In this document: positions 40,176 through 50,739 of the stretch, piece by piece
Position numbering within the stretch: the first letter of the stretch is position 1
Layout: each line of letters starts with the position of its first letter
Assembly: GCF_002099425.1 (NCBI RefSeq)
Contig: NW_018344126.1
Span: 5,022,501-5,086,500 of the forward strand
Length of the DNA: 64,000 nt
DNA from: Phascolarctos cinereus
Taxonomy: Eukaryota > Chordata > Mammalia > Diprotodontia > Phascolarctidae
Direction: 5' to 3'
Notes under the pieces: model-generated
Databases searched by the model: none
What the model saw: only the letters and a program-made list of their open reading frames with translations
Told to the model about the DNA's origin: nothing
Made by a program: the position numbers and the translations under genes

Positions 40176-40901
40176 CTCCCTCTGAGTTGATCTCTTTTTA
40201 AATATTTGCATAATATAGCTAAGGCATGAATGCAGAAGTGAGTCAAAGGATTTACAATAATCAACTGAGGTGGTATAAATGTTAGAACACTTTTCAATGG
40301 CTTGTTCAGTACTACCTAAATTATTAATGAGTTGCTCTGATATCCACTGGGACTTTTTTATACACTATGCTTCTCAGCCAATACATTGCTTTCTCACCAG
40401 TGCATTTAGAATTCTTTTCTTAACAATAGAAATTGTAAAGGCTTCGAATAAGGTGCATAAACATGTAATTTGCCTACATTTATAGAGGCCACCAGTGATC
40501 TCATTTTTAGGTAATGAATATGTGATGTTACCTGGTAAGAAAGAGATCAGGTTAGCATCAGAGAGGGAGCTGTTAAGGCACTTTAATAGTAATTTATGTG
40601 TCTCATTAAAGTGTTTGAGCCAGTAATTATGATCTTTAACCAGATCCCCTGCTTTCCATTGTTGCAAAGAAATTAGAGTTTCAGTCTCTTCTCTTGATAT
40701 AAACATCATTCATTATAAGAATTATATGCCCTTTTTCTCTTTCACTTTTGATTCAACTTTTATTTTCAGTGTTCCAGATTTTTCAAAAATACATTATGAG
40801 AAATTTTCCACATCTCCCTCTTTCTTTCTCTTCTAATTTATTTGAATTACAAGCTTTGATAATGAGTGGGCCTGACTCAAGTCAGGTTCCTATTAGTTTA
40901 G

Positions 40902-41090
40902 GTTCAGTTCTGGAACAAAATGAAATACTGGTAGGTAATTATTCATAATTTACAAAAAGAAATTCACTTAGCCACAACATGGAAAGGACATTCAATAAAG
41001 CATTGTGGCACCTATCTTACCTCCATATTGAAATACTTTGATCACCTGTGCAGAATGTGGTGATACATGTGGCCCTGGGACATACACTAA
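40902..41090 (-). mobile_element. Dong/R4-type LINE, array fragment A0
   Basis: About 185 bp that match 37914-38092 (the block between the RT thumb and IQDQ) at roughly 88% by eye, including 45 identical bases around 'ccacaacatggaaaggacat'. It lies directly upstream, in LINE sense, of copy A. It is therefore the trailing piece of a further copy in the same head-to-tail array. Confidence 0.8.
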
Positions 41091-43019
41091 ATTTGAAGAA
41101 ACTGAACTCCACATGATTGGGCCTCTTTATGTAATTAGGAGACCAGGAAGCCCCATCAAGATCATCAGAGGCCTTCAGAAAGTGTAACAAGAAAGATCAG
41201 GAGTTAGCCTTAGCTTCCCAGGCCAATCAAGTCCCATGGACAACTTTGTTGACACAGGGATAAAAAGAAAAAAAAAAACTAGACTAACCAATATTGAAAG
41301 GAGAGGGAAAACCCTGTTAGTTATCATATAACCCACTCCTTGGTGGCAAGGTATGAAAGAGCTTCCAGGGGATCTTCCACCAATTAAATTGCTTTAGGGC
41401 TTTTACAAAACAGTCATAATCTTGAAGAACCCAGGGATAGCAATTCTAGGGGGTAAATAGAAGAGGGAGGGCTAACCTAAAAAGCTAACAGATACCTTGG
41501 ACATGCAATAAAAAAAAAAGTGGTCCCTTGAAGGAGTGATAAAAAATGTGGAAGAGAAAGATGATTAAGAATCCTAGGTTTTTGTTCCATGATTCAGATT
41601 GACCAAGACCCCATATCTCAATGATCTGGTCATTTCACAGTGGGACTCTTGATAAAAGGGGGTGTCCCTGAGAAGGAAAAGTGCCAGGAATAGCAGGGAC
41701 ACAGCATAAAAGATGACACTTTTGGCACAGTCAATGATTCTCTATCTCTTGTAATCATCACCTGTAGCAAAGTGGTCATGAAGCAACCTGTCCTGGGATC
41801 TAAGTTGATGCTGAGGCTCTCCTTATACCATCACCACTTGGTATCCCCTGGCTCATTCACCCAAACCTTTCTCTGGGAACCCAATCTGAGGAATGATAAC
41901 AAATATTTGCCACTGGATAGGCCTCTGTGAAGGAGCTGCCCTCTCCTTCAAAAGGGCCTCACCTACATCCAAGATTAGCACTAAGTCAGATAAGGGTTTC
42001 CTTTGCTTCCAGGAAATGTGGTTCCATGAACCAAGCTTACCATTGTTATATGGCAACAGCTTCATGTTTCCCCCTGCCTTCAGAAAACAAGACACCTTTT
42101 AACAATATACCCCTTCATTCCCCAAGGAAAGCAGTTCTCTGAACTTCAAGTACAATAGTAGAGAGGCACATTTATAGAAAATATATGTCAAGAGGATATT
42201 TTCTACCTTGTGGGCCTTGGAAGACCTTTTCTCCCTTCATAGAGTTTTCATGAAGCTCTTTAGTATAGCTTATTATTGGGTGGTTAGTCCACCTGGATCC
42301 CAAAGGTTTTTGTTGAAGCCATAGTAGCACTTTCCTCCACTATGAGTGGTCTTACTCCCCAAAGCTATAACTGTCCTCAGGTCAGTCAGTCAGGCAAACA
42401 AACAGTCCCCAACATGGGCATTATATTCCTTCATCTGTCTGCAGCTACTTCCACTGCAATAAGCTTTTATTATTCTAGTGGTCATTGCTACTACCTACAG
42501 TCACAGGTGGGACCTTTGGATCTCTTGAACTCACAGTTCACTGTGAATTGGATGAACGCATACAAGGTTTATTTGCCAAAGATCAGGATGGAACAAATAC
42601 CAGAGACGGAGATAGCTATGAGTTGGATGGAAGATAGGGCAGCCACACTTTCCCCACTTGGCTTTTGGAGAAAGCTCAAAGTAGTCCTGCCTCCTCACAG
42701 CTAAAAGAGTAAGAGAACTAACAGAAGGGATGCCACTCAGTAACATCAGTTCTTCTAGCTTTCCAGTCAGAATATTTTTCATCATTACAAAGCATCAACT
42801 TCTTCATGATCATGGTCTGGGTTCAGGTCTTAAGGAACTTAAGGAAGTTCCTGTAGGGTGGCTTGGATTGAATAAACTTAAGTGGGGAATATCTGTAGCT
42901 GTTTCAAGTATTACTGCCCTCCCTCCCCCAATAGATCAATTCATCCCTATTATACTTGATTTAGTAGTCACCATTAAGTTGACCACTGAATACACCAAGA
43001 CATTTAAGCACATGGGAAA
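41091..43019 (-). other. Possible retroviral pol-like fossil, integrase side
   Basis: Low-confidence call. The minus strand carries weak, scattered resemblance to the integrase side of a retroviral pol. No complete domain can be shown. If real, it is a very old broken copy, paired with 45600-46250. Plus-strand frames up to 140 codons here have no recognisable domain. Confidence 0.25.
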
Positions 43020-43152
43020 AAAAAATATACACACACATACACATACATACATACATATATGCATGTATATTTATATACACAGAGACATATACATACATAT
43101 ACACACATACATATATACATGTGTGTGTGTGTATACACACACACACACATAA
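43020..43152. repeat. CA/TA/TG microsatellite
   Basis: Alternating (CA)n, (CATA)n, and (TG)n tracts. Confidence 0.93.
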
Positions 43153-43185
43153 AATTTGTTCTGATATATCTTGCCATTTTAAAAT

Positions 43186-45597
43186 TAACAGTGGGGCTCA
43201 GATTCTTAAAATCTAGCCATGTGCTCTGATTCGTATAATCTAGCCAATAGTTAACTAATGTTCAGACTCCTTAAGAGTCTGTCCAATATGACTGGATGTT
43301 CTAATAAGCCTTGTCTTTGGCTGAAAGAAGGCTTGGGTCAAATTCTTTTGGACAGGACCTGTTTCTTGTGATTTTGGGGTCCCAGCACCTCTAAACCTCA
43401 ACATTTTGGTGGCCCGTATGGGGAAACTGCCTAACCCCAAATTCTTTTCCAGCCAAGACTGGAAAATATGTAAGCCTCCCCTTACCCCCTCTTTTCTTGC
43501 TCTGCAGTTGGGGTTGCTCTCCAAGCACCAAAACTTAGAGGTGCTTTTTGGGCAGACAGTTACTAGGCTTTCTCACACTCGGCCTGACCTCTCAGGCTCT
43601 TGGTCTACCAGGTTGGTTCAAGGACATGGAGCTGGGTACACCTTCTACAGCATAGAGGACAAGGACTGACGCCCTATCCAGAAGTGCATGCTCAATTCCT
43701 TTAATTCCTTCTGCGCCAAGGAATTGGGGAAACCTGCAGTTGCTTTTTGGTTCCCTGAAACTTACTTACTCTCTTCCCTTCAGGGTGTACCCTGAATCCT
43801 CCTTCATGGAGGTTACAGGGAAAAGTTAGAACAGCTAAAAATATCTTAGCAGATTCTGGAGGTTTTGTGATTGATCATTAAGGAATTTTGAAACTCTTCC
43901 TTACAACCTTGATCACTCCTTTCTCCCACTGCTTTCCCTTGAGTCAAGAAGGTACCTATTAACTCCTCTTATAGATAAGAGCTTCACCCTTTACCCCTCA
44001 CCTTTGATTTTGCCCTCCCCCACCTGGGAAAGGAAGGAGAGAAAGGATAGCAGCTATAGCCTGGATCCCACGGGCAATGGCCTTGGACCCTCGGGCAACC
44101 TTTGCCTGGAAGCATCACCCAAGTTCATCACGTCCTGCTCAAGGTAAAGAAGCTAGCCTCTGAAGTTGGGTAAGCATGCTCTATTCAATTTGTAGTATTA
44201 ACTGTTAATGATGAGATGTTGATTCTCTGTGTGAAGTAATTTGGAAATGCATTTAACAAAACTAAAGTCACCTGATTGGTAATGGGTTTGTTTCAATTTC
44301 AAAATGGTGAACTTTTTGTATCAGTTATGTCAAGCAACTTTTCATGATTTGGTTACTGCTAAAATAATTTGGCTATTATTGGTTATTGTTTTAATTTGTA
44401 AAACAGCCACAAAGCTTGTTTGAGAATTTGCAAGTGTATAGAAATCTCTAATGATTGGCTTTTTACACCAGGACAAATTTAAGTTTGAGATATAAATACT
44501 GGAAAAAATGTTTTTCCTAATCTGTGATTAATGAAACTTGCTGTTTGAGGTAAAAGCTCCTAGGATTTTATTTTGACTTATCTGATGGATCATAATCCAT
44601 TGATAATCAATCCACCATCTGAGAGAAATGTCACAAACTGCTCAGAGAATGTGATACTGGTGGGAAGTCAGCATTGGGAAAAGCTAAGAGGACAATTTTA
44701 GCCTCAGCCTAAGATGGGATCCTCCTGGCTCAGTTTCCCCATTTTGTTCCTTAGATAAGGAATGTAACCCACCTTGCTATTCTTGAGTCTGGCTATGAGG
44801 TGGATTTGATACTGCATGGTTGGAAAACTGAGTTATCTGAATCTCAATAGAGCTAAGGATATTTTATCCTATTATTTGGGCCCTGCAGTCTTTTCTGTCA
44901 GATTACAGGCCACAGGCCATTCACCTACAGTTGATAGCAAACAGCAGGTACCAGCCAATATTCCCCCATTGTTCCCTGGATGCAGCCTGTGCTTTGTTCC
45001 AGGCAACCTCCTCTTTCGAATCCCTTTGAGGCAGGGACAGCTCTATGCCCCTTGCCAGCAGGAAGCAGTTGCAGAAGCCAAGATCTTCATCCCTCACCCC
45101 AAAAGAATTTGGGTCCCATTTGTTTGAAGGGGGAATGATGAGGATGGGATCTAGGCCCAAAAAGGAAAAACCCTAGACTTTCCCACATGGCCAAATCTCT
45201 GGAGTTAGCCTGAGGCTATAATCCCATCAATTGGCCTTTTGCTATTGCCTACACCCAACCTTCCAATTCTCTGTTTCCCTTAACATTGCCTAGCCCTACA
45301 CTGTATTATCTCCCTATGGCCCCAGGCCACTTCCCACCCTTAATCCTATCTAGGCTGCATTCTCCCTTGGCCACATGGTCCAGGTCCATGGGGTTCTATT
45401 ACCTCATAGACTACTTGGCCTCTCCAAGATCCCTCCCATAGTCTTTCTGTATATAAGATCTATCTTATCTCCATTAAGATGCTCAGATTCTTAAAATCTA
45501 GCCAATAGCTCACTAATGTTCAGATTCCTTAAGAGCCTGCCCAATGTGACAAATGTTCTCATACACTTTGTCTTTGGCTGAAAAAAAATAACAGTGG
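43186..45597 (+). mobile_element. Class I ERV fossil, copied as processed RNA
   Basis: Broken retrovirus fossil with the layout of a retroviral RNA and not of a provirus. It begins with R (43196-43323) and U5 (to about 43403). Next is a primer site 'tggtggcccgtatgggga' (43407-43424), which nearly matches the 3' end of tRNA-Ile, as in HERV-I-like class I viruses. The internal region is about 1.7 kb, far too short for a full gene set. A polypurine tract follows (about 45127-45135), then U3 (about 45136-45480) with a TATA box (about 45450), and R (45481-45580). It ends at the R end in eight A residues (45581-45588). 'taacagtgg' flanks it at 43186-43194 and 45589-45597. No 5' U3 and no 3' U5 exist. 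The R copies differ at about 15% of sites by eye, so it is old. Confidence 0.85.
45449..45458 (+). promoter_or_regulatory. TATA box of the fossil LTR
   Basis: 'gtatataaga', about 30 bp before the R start at 45481. The spacing supports the placing of the cap site. Confidence 0.7.
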
Positions 45598-45599
45598 CT

Positions 45600-46250
45600 T
45601 CTGTTAAGGTCATTCTCAGGATATTTATTAGTATTCAAGCTGAGTGAATGGCTCCTCCTGAAACTGTGTATCATCTTTAAGTTAATTATGAGAACCTACC
45701 AACCCATCATGAGTATTCCCAAGAATGTTGATAGTCTTGGATATGTGTCATATCTAAGTTGCTTCAAAGCCCGTTCATAAGTAAAAAGAAGTCCGCCTAG
45801 ATACTAAGTACATATGACCTTACAACTCAGAAAATTAGTACTCAGAGAAGATAGTCCATGAATTTCAGGATATATTCCTTGACCAATTAGCACTAAAATC
45901 TCCAAAAACTCTTGAAAAGTAGAGGTCTTGCTGAAAAAAAGTAACATCAGAAGCACATCAAGTCACCTTCAAAGTGCATTACTACCAAACTCATCCCTCT
46001 CTTCTTATATGGATATATTCATACTCGTATCAGTAAGGAGAAGGCTGGTGGACAACAGAAATTCTGTAAGTATAAAGGAGCATGCCTCTTCTGGAAGTAC
46101 CTACTAAGAGGACATTGGGATGTTTTACACTCTTTTTACTTCTGTCCATCTGAGATTCAGCTGGCTATAATCCATCTCCTTCAATAGCTTCAATCTTTTA
46201 CTAATTCCTAATGGAATATGTGTGAGCTGTGCACTTAGGTTTTGCTTTCA
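45600..46250 (-). other. Possible retroviral pol-like fossil, RT side
   Basis: Low-confidence call. The minus strand shows faint resemblance to the reverse-transcriptase side of a retroviral pol. Together with 41091-43019 it would have been one very old broken element into which the processed ERV copy fell. I could not see a decisive motif. Confidence 0.25.
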
Positions 46251-46980
46251 ATTTTTAGTGATAATATTTACCAGAGGTACCATATACCCATATAGTTATA
46301 TATTTAGGGAGATTTTCCTTCTAAATTTTGGAAAATGAGCAGGTGTTATGCATTGGTGATGGGAGTGCCCAAACCAAGAGCACCAGTCAGCCTTGAAATA
46401 TTGAGATCTATATCTACTAACCCATATTTTCTCCTTTTATTCCCTTGAACTTTTGTTTCTCTGAAGAGAACCAAAAACATACTGAACAGGCCTACTTAGG
46501 TTTGTGGAATGTTATTGATTAATGGATTCCCAAAGGCTCCAAACATTTCTTCAAAATTAAAATGCTTAGTAATTAAAAGTCTCATCCCACAGCAGCCCAA
46601 GTCTGTACAGAATGACCCATTAGTAACTGAATGAAGTGTTGAACACAACTGTCACATCTGAAATGGTAGCTTGTGCAGCTCAGAATTTGTAAAAAAAAAA
46701 AGGATGAGTATCTCACTTTTTTTGTTGCATGACTGAACTAGGATAAAAAAAAAGATTGAAAAAAATGTTCTCTAATTTTTGCTTCTCAAGTGAATCAACA
46801 GCAAACTGAGCAGGTCGAGCTTAAATGGTTTGTGACATTTTAGGGATATATGAAATGAATTAGCCTGATCCCAAAGGCAATTCTTTTTCCAATAAAGCTG
46901 GTAAGCTACTAAAATTTTCAAAACCCACAGACAGTCAGGCCAGAATGACACATCAGTGACTGAAAGAAGTGCTTCCAGCA
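46251..46980. other. Unassigned sequence
   Basis: No gene or named repeat recognised. Confidence 0.4.
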
Positions 46981-46984
46981 TACA

Positions 46985-47108
46985 TGCATACTTATATGTA
47001 TGTGTGTATGTATGTATGTATCTGTGTATGTGTGCATATGTGTATAAATATATTGTTTGTTTATACACACACACACACACACACATACACACACACACAC
47101 ACACACAC
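46985..47108. repeat. TATG/TG and CA microsatellite
   Basis: (TATG)n and (TG)n followed by two (CA)n runs. The open frames across it are meaningless. Confidence 0.92.
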
Positions 47109-48405
47109 GCCATCTCTGAATGCAGGCTGCATCCTTGTAAATGAGATCCTTGGTGGAGGGAGGTGGGAGAATAATAAATATGTTGCTAATAACTTTCCAT
47201 TGGGTTTTATTTTGAAAATGGATTTGGTGGCAGCAAGGAGGTGGCAAGAGGAGAAGGAAAATTTTTTTGGGGTCAATATGATATGGCTGAGAAAAGTTGG
47301 AAGTATGAAGTACTTTATGGATGCTTCCTGTAATACATAAGATCAATTTAAATAGAAACTAGCTTATTGTTCAGATAGTGTTAGTACTAAAAGTTGCCAA
47401 TAAAAATAAGTAGAGGGTGTCAGAAGGATATTCCATTTGGAATGAATACAGGCAAATTAAAAAGAAAGAAAGAAAGAAAATAAGCTTATCAAAGTCTCTT
47501 AGTTGAATTCAGTTGTCTGGGAAAATGAGACTGGGGATAAGGAATTTCATGCACATAATGTGTAAAGTAATTGAAACATCATTATTTAATGCTACTTCCA
47601 GTCTCTTAAACCCAGCTGTGCAATGGGGCTTGTACTAGAAGTGCAGCAAATTGTTTTCCAAAGCATTGAGATTTGAGGAGCCAAATACCCATCTTTTTTC
47701 ATCATATATTCATCTCTAAGTTTTGCAACTGGTGAGCTTGGCATTTCTGGCCTTTAATTAAGAAAGAGTTCATTAGTCTTAGGGAATGTGTCTGAGGAAA
47801 GCAAAGGGGTGGGGGGGTTTAGTGAGGGGGAAGCCAATGTGAAATTCATTATTTCCTACACTTGCATATTAGTGGAGAAGTAACAATATACTCCTCAAAA
47901 TGGTTGTATTTTAATTTCAGAATCTCAGTCATGGTTGCTATGAAACAACATCATACTAAATTGAAAAAGTCAGAAGGAGAGGAGAGACAGAGATAGAGAA
48001 ACAGAGAAATAGAGAAGACAGAGAGGCAGATGGAAAAAGGGAGAGAGTGAAGGAGAGAGAGGGAGAATATTTTACTAAACTTCTAAGTGACCATGTTAGT
48101 GGTTTTTTTTTTTAAACTCATATAGGACATTGTAGCTACAGAAGGGGCAATTATAGTACTATATAGTACTGTTGTTTCTAGAGAGATAATGTAGACAATG
48201 TTGCTTTTTTCTTCCAATTCAACAAACATTTCATTTTAATTCTTGTTGGACTTACCAGGAACTTTTAAAATTTGTTTATTTTAATCTATTGAAGGTATTC
48301 CTTTCTTGATTTTTTTTCACTCTATATATTTGCATTTATCCACCACTGTTGATACAAATTCATACTGTTTTGGAAAAGGGTTCATGTATGAATAGCCAAG
48401 AAAGA
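47109..48405. other. Unassigned sequence with a GA-rich tract
   Basis: Purine-rich (GAGA, 'agagaggcagatgg') at about 47970-48068. Nothing else is recognised. Confidence 0.45.
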
Positions 48406-48866
48406 ATGTGAAATTATGATCCCAGACAGTTTATTCAGATTCCTTCAGCCAAAGTAAAGGAGTGACATGAAAATCGAGATGGAATAGATATAAACACTAG
48501 CTGATGAATGTTAATGACTACAACTTCTGACTTCAAAGTAGTTCTATGAACCATCATTTTAGCCTTTTCCAGCTCACTCAAGATCATGCCTTTGTAAGAA
48601 GCTCACACTCCCTTAGTCTATCTCACTGTGAAACTGCACAGCTTTCAGAATCACATGGTATCTAGCCTATCATTGTTAGGCTAGAACTACCCTTCTGGGA
48701 CCAATGATACATGCATCTTCATTTCTCTATGCCCTTGAAAGATAGGGACCCAGCTGGTGGGTGTGCACATGTTACTTTATTTCATCATTGTATAAGTATA
48801 TAAACGAAGCATGTGCAATATTTAATAAACCCTAGTTAGCTCAATGCATGTGCAACTATGTCTCCT
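48406..48866 (+). other. Candidate solo LTR
   Basis: About 460 bp with LTR-like promoter layout: 'tgtataagtatataaacgaa' (TATA box, about 48790) followed 35 bp later by 'caatatttaataaaccctag' (polyadenylation signal, about 48826). The start 'tgtgaaattatgatcccaga' fits a TG end. No clear duplication or matching end is visible, so the call is weak. Confidence 0.35.
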
Positions 48867-49104
48867 TTTTTTTTTATAATCTCAATCTAACCTAAATCAT
48901 ATATATGGTAAAGAATAGCAGAAATATGGTAATAGGGGAAATGTAATATAGAGCTGAATGAAGCTGGAGAAAATCATGAATGTGTTCTGACTAGGTCTAC
49001 TAAAAATATATGTTATATAAACTCAACTGCACCCTCACTGCAGCCAGAAAATCCTTTTACACCTCCTAAGTAAATTGCTATCCCACCCATCACAATAGGT
49101 TTAC

Positions 49105-49352
49105 TAAATCTTTTCTGTTTGTTTGTTTACTCTTCATGACCCTATTTGGGTTTTTCTTGGCAAAGTTAGTGAAGTGGTTTGCCATTTCCTTTTCCGGTTC
49201 ATTTCACAGATGAGCTGGAGGAAAACAAGGGTTAAGTAACTTGCCCAGGGTGACACAACTAAGTGTCTGAGGTCAGATCTGAACTTGGGTCTTCCCAACT
49301 TCAGGTCCAGTGTACACTATCCACTATACCACCTAGCAACTATCAGTCCTCA
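49105..49352 (-). repeat. MAR1-type SINE, antisense
   Basis: 'ttcatgaccctatttgggtt', 'tttcttggcaaagttagtga', 'agtggtttgccatttccttt', 'gttaagtaacttgcccaggg', 'gtacactatccactatacca'. Near full length. Confidence 0.88.
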
Positions 49353-49577
49353 AATCTCTTGTGGTTCCCCCACATCTCCAAATCTCCAAATGTGGTTCCC
49401 CCAAGCCTCTTGGGTCCACCCACTCAACTGAGAGCTTTGCCTCATATTTCACTGAAAAAAATGGAGTCATTCACTGAGAGCTTCCTTTTCTTTCATCTTT
49501 CACAGCTTGCATCATTCAGATACCTTCTGCCACTATCTACTCCTGTCAGCCTTCTCTTACATAATAATGTGGCCCAA

Positions 49578-50725
49578 TTAATGGCTGTTGTATTTTGTTA
49601 AAAACTTTTTTCTGCATCTATTGATATAATCATTATTTTTGTTGTTTTTGTTATTAACACGTTCATTTATGTTTATAATTTTCCTAATATTGAATCAGCC
49701 CTACATCTTGGTATAATAACTATCCCACTGATTATCGTATATGATTTTTGTGACATATTCCTGTAATCTCTTTGCTAATATTTTATTTAAAATTAGTAAA
49801 ATTGGTCTATAGTTTTCTTCCTCTGTTTTTGGTCTCCCTGGTTTAGGTATCAAAACAATGTTTGTGTCATAAAAGGAATTTGGTAGGTCTCTTTATCTAT
49901 TTTTCAAATAGCTTGTATAATATGGTGATTAATTGTTCCTTAAATGTTTGTTAGAATGTACTTGTAAATTCATCTGGTCCTGGAGATTTTGCTTTCATTT
50001 ATGGTGTGTTCAATTTATTTTTCTAGGATAGGTAAATATTTAAGCGAATCTTAAGTAAGTATGAAAACAAGTTTGAAATAAATACTTAAGCATTCTATTT
50101 CTTTTTCTGTTAACCTGGGCAATTGATATATTTGTAAATATTCATCCATTTTAATTAGATTGTCAGTTTTCCTGGTATATGATTGGGTAAAATAACTCCT
50201 AATACTTGCTTTAATTTTATCTTTATTGGTCATGTTTTTACCTTTTTCATTTTTGATAGTGGTAATTTGGTTTTCTTCTGTTCCTTTTTAAAATTAAATT
50301 AACTAACGGTTTGTCTTTTATTTTTTCATAAAAGCAGCTTTTGGTTTTATTTATTAGTTCAATGTAGTTGGGTTGGTTTTTTTTTTAACTTTCACCTTTA
50401 CTTATTGTTCCTTTGATTTTCAGGATTTCAATCTTGGTATTTAATTAGGATTTTTAAATGTGTTCTTTTTCCATTTTTTTTGTTTTGGTTTTTAGTTGCA
50501 TGCCCAATTCATTGATTAGGATTTTTTTCTCTTTTATTGATGTATGTGTTATGAGGTACACATTTCCCTCAAGTACTATTTTGGCTGCATCCCACAAATT
50601 TTGGTATGTTGTCTCATTGTTGTCTATCTTATCAATAAAATTTTGGATTATTTGTATGATTTGTTCTTTGGCCTACTAATTCTTTAGGAATGGATTATTT
50701 AGTTTCCAATTAGATTATAATCTAT
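49578..50725 (-). mobile_element. L1 ORF2 fragment, antisense
   Basis: Antisense piece of L1 ORF2 upstream and through the first part of the RT. The plus strand reads 'ttttctgcatctattgatat' (IDAEKAF region), 'tcctaatattgaatcagccc', 'gtttaggtatcaaaacaatg', 'aattcatctggtcctggaga' (SPGPDEF) and 'aactaacggtttgtctttta'. It matches about 17050-18130 of the full-length L1, but is more diverged. Heavily broken, with no 3' UTR attached. Confidence 0.88.
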
Positions 50726-50739
50726 GCTTCCAAAACCTT

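Larger units (their letters stand above)
37215..40715 (-). mobile_element. Dong/R4-type LINE, array copy A
   Basis: The best copy. A 111-codon open frame (40374-40709) reads WLKHFNETHKLLLKCLN, NITYSLPKNEITGG and KCRQITCLCTLFEAFT, the N-terminal RT blocks (FW..HF.STHKLLA-YFN…LPK-E-T…YRPITCLPT-YK). It continues with QWISEQLINN and TTSVDYCKSFDSLLHS (motif A, 40215-40330). After an inserted L2 come RIFSGRQFKPFMII (the RGIFQGDSLSPLLF motif B, about 39000), YMNNIKFYGSSEKLLN (YMDD position, about 38640), FTRILKSKLKNIFRAINTY (about 38345), RIHHHNIAVERLILHPTKE (about 38190), VDKELSDNYLIQI with IQDQVIANRNYKKVIF (37680-37790), LCNEVMKTMEYTTKGRKK (the zinc knuckle, after a SINE) and ARMIHLNLTVLYKLTDD (about 37270). 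It stops before the endonuclease. Frame-broken. Confidence 0.88.

Noticed and set aside
40374-40709. A 111-codon antisense frame as a possible host exon
   Set aside because: Its residues match the first RT blocks of R4/Dong-type LINEs and continue into the RT motif A of the same element.
32720-41090. A repeat-rich lncRNA locus such as RSX
   Set aside because: The repeated blocks translate to LINE reverse transcriptase and endonuclease motifs in the right order, which explains them without an lncRNA.
32720-41090. A decayed tandem gene family with exons and splice sites
   Set aside because: Pyrimidine tracts before some blocks looked like splice acceptors, but the blocks form one continuous LINE ORF with RT motifs.
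42342-43152. Plus-strand frames of 120 and 140 codons
   Set aside because: No recognisable domain, and the second runs into a CA/TA microsatellite.
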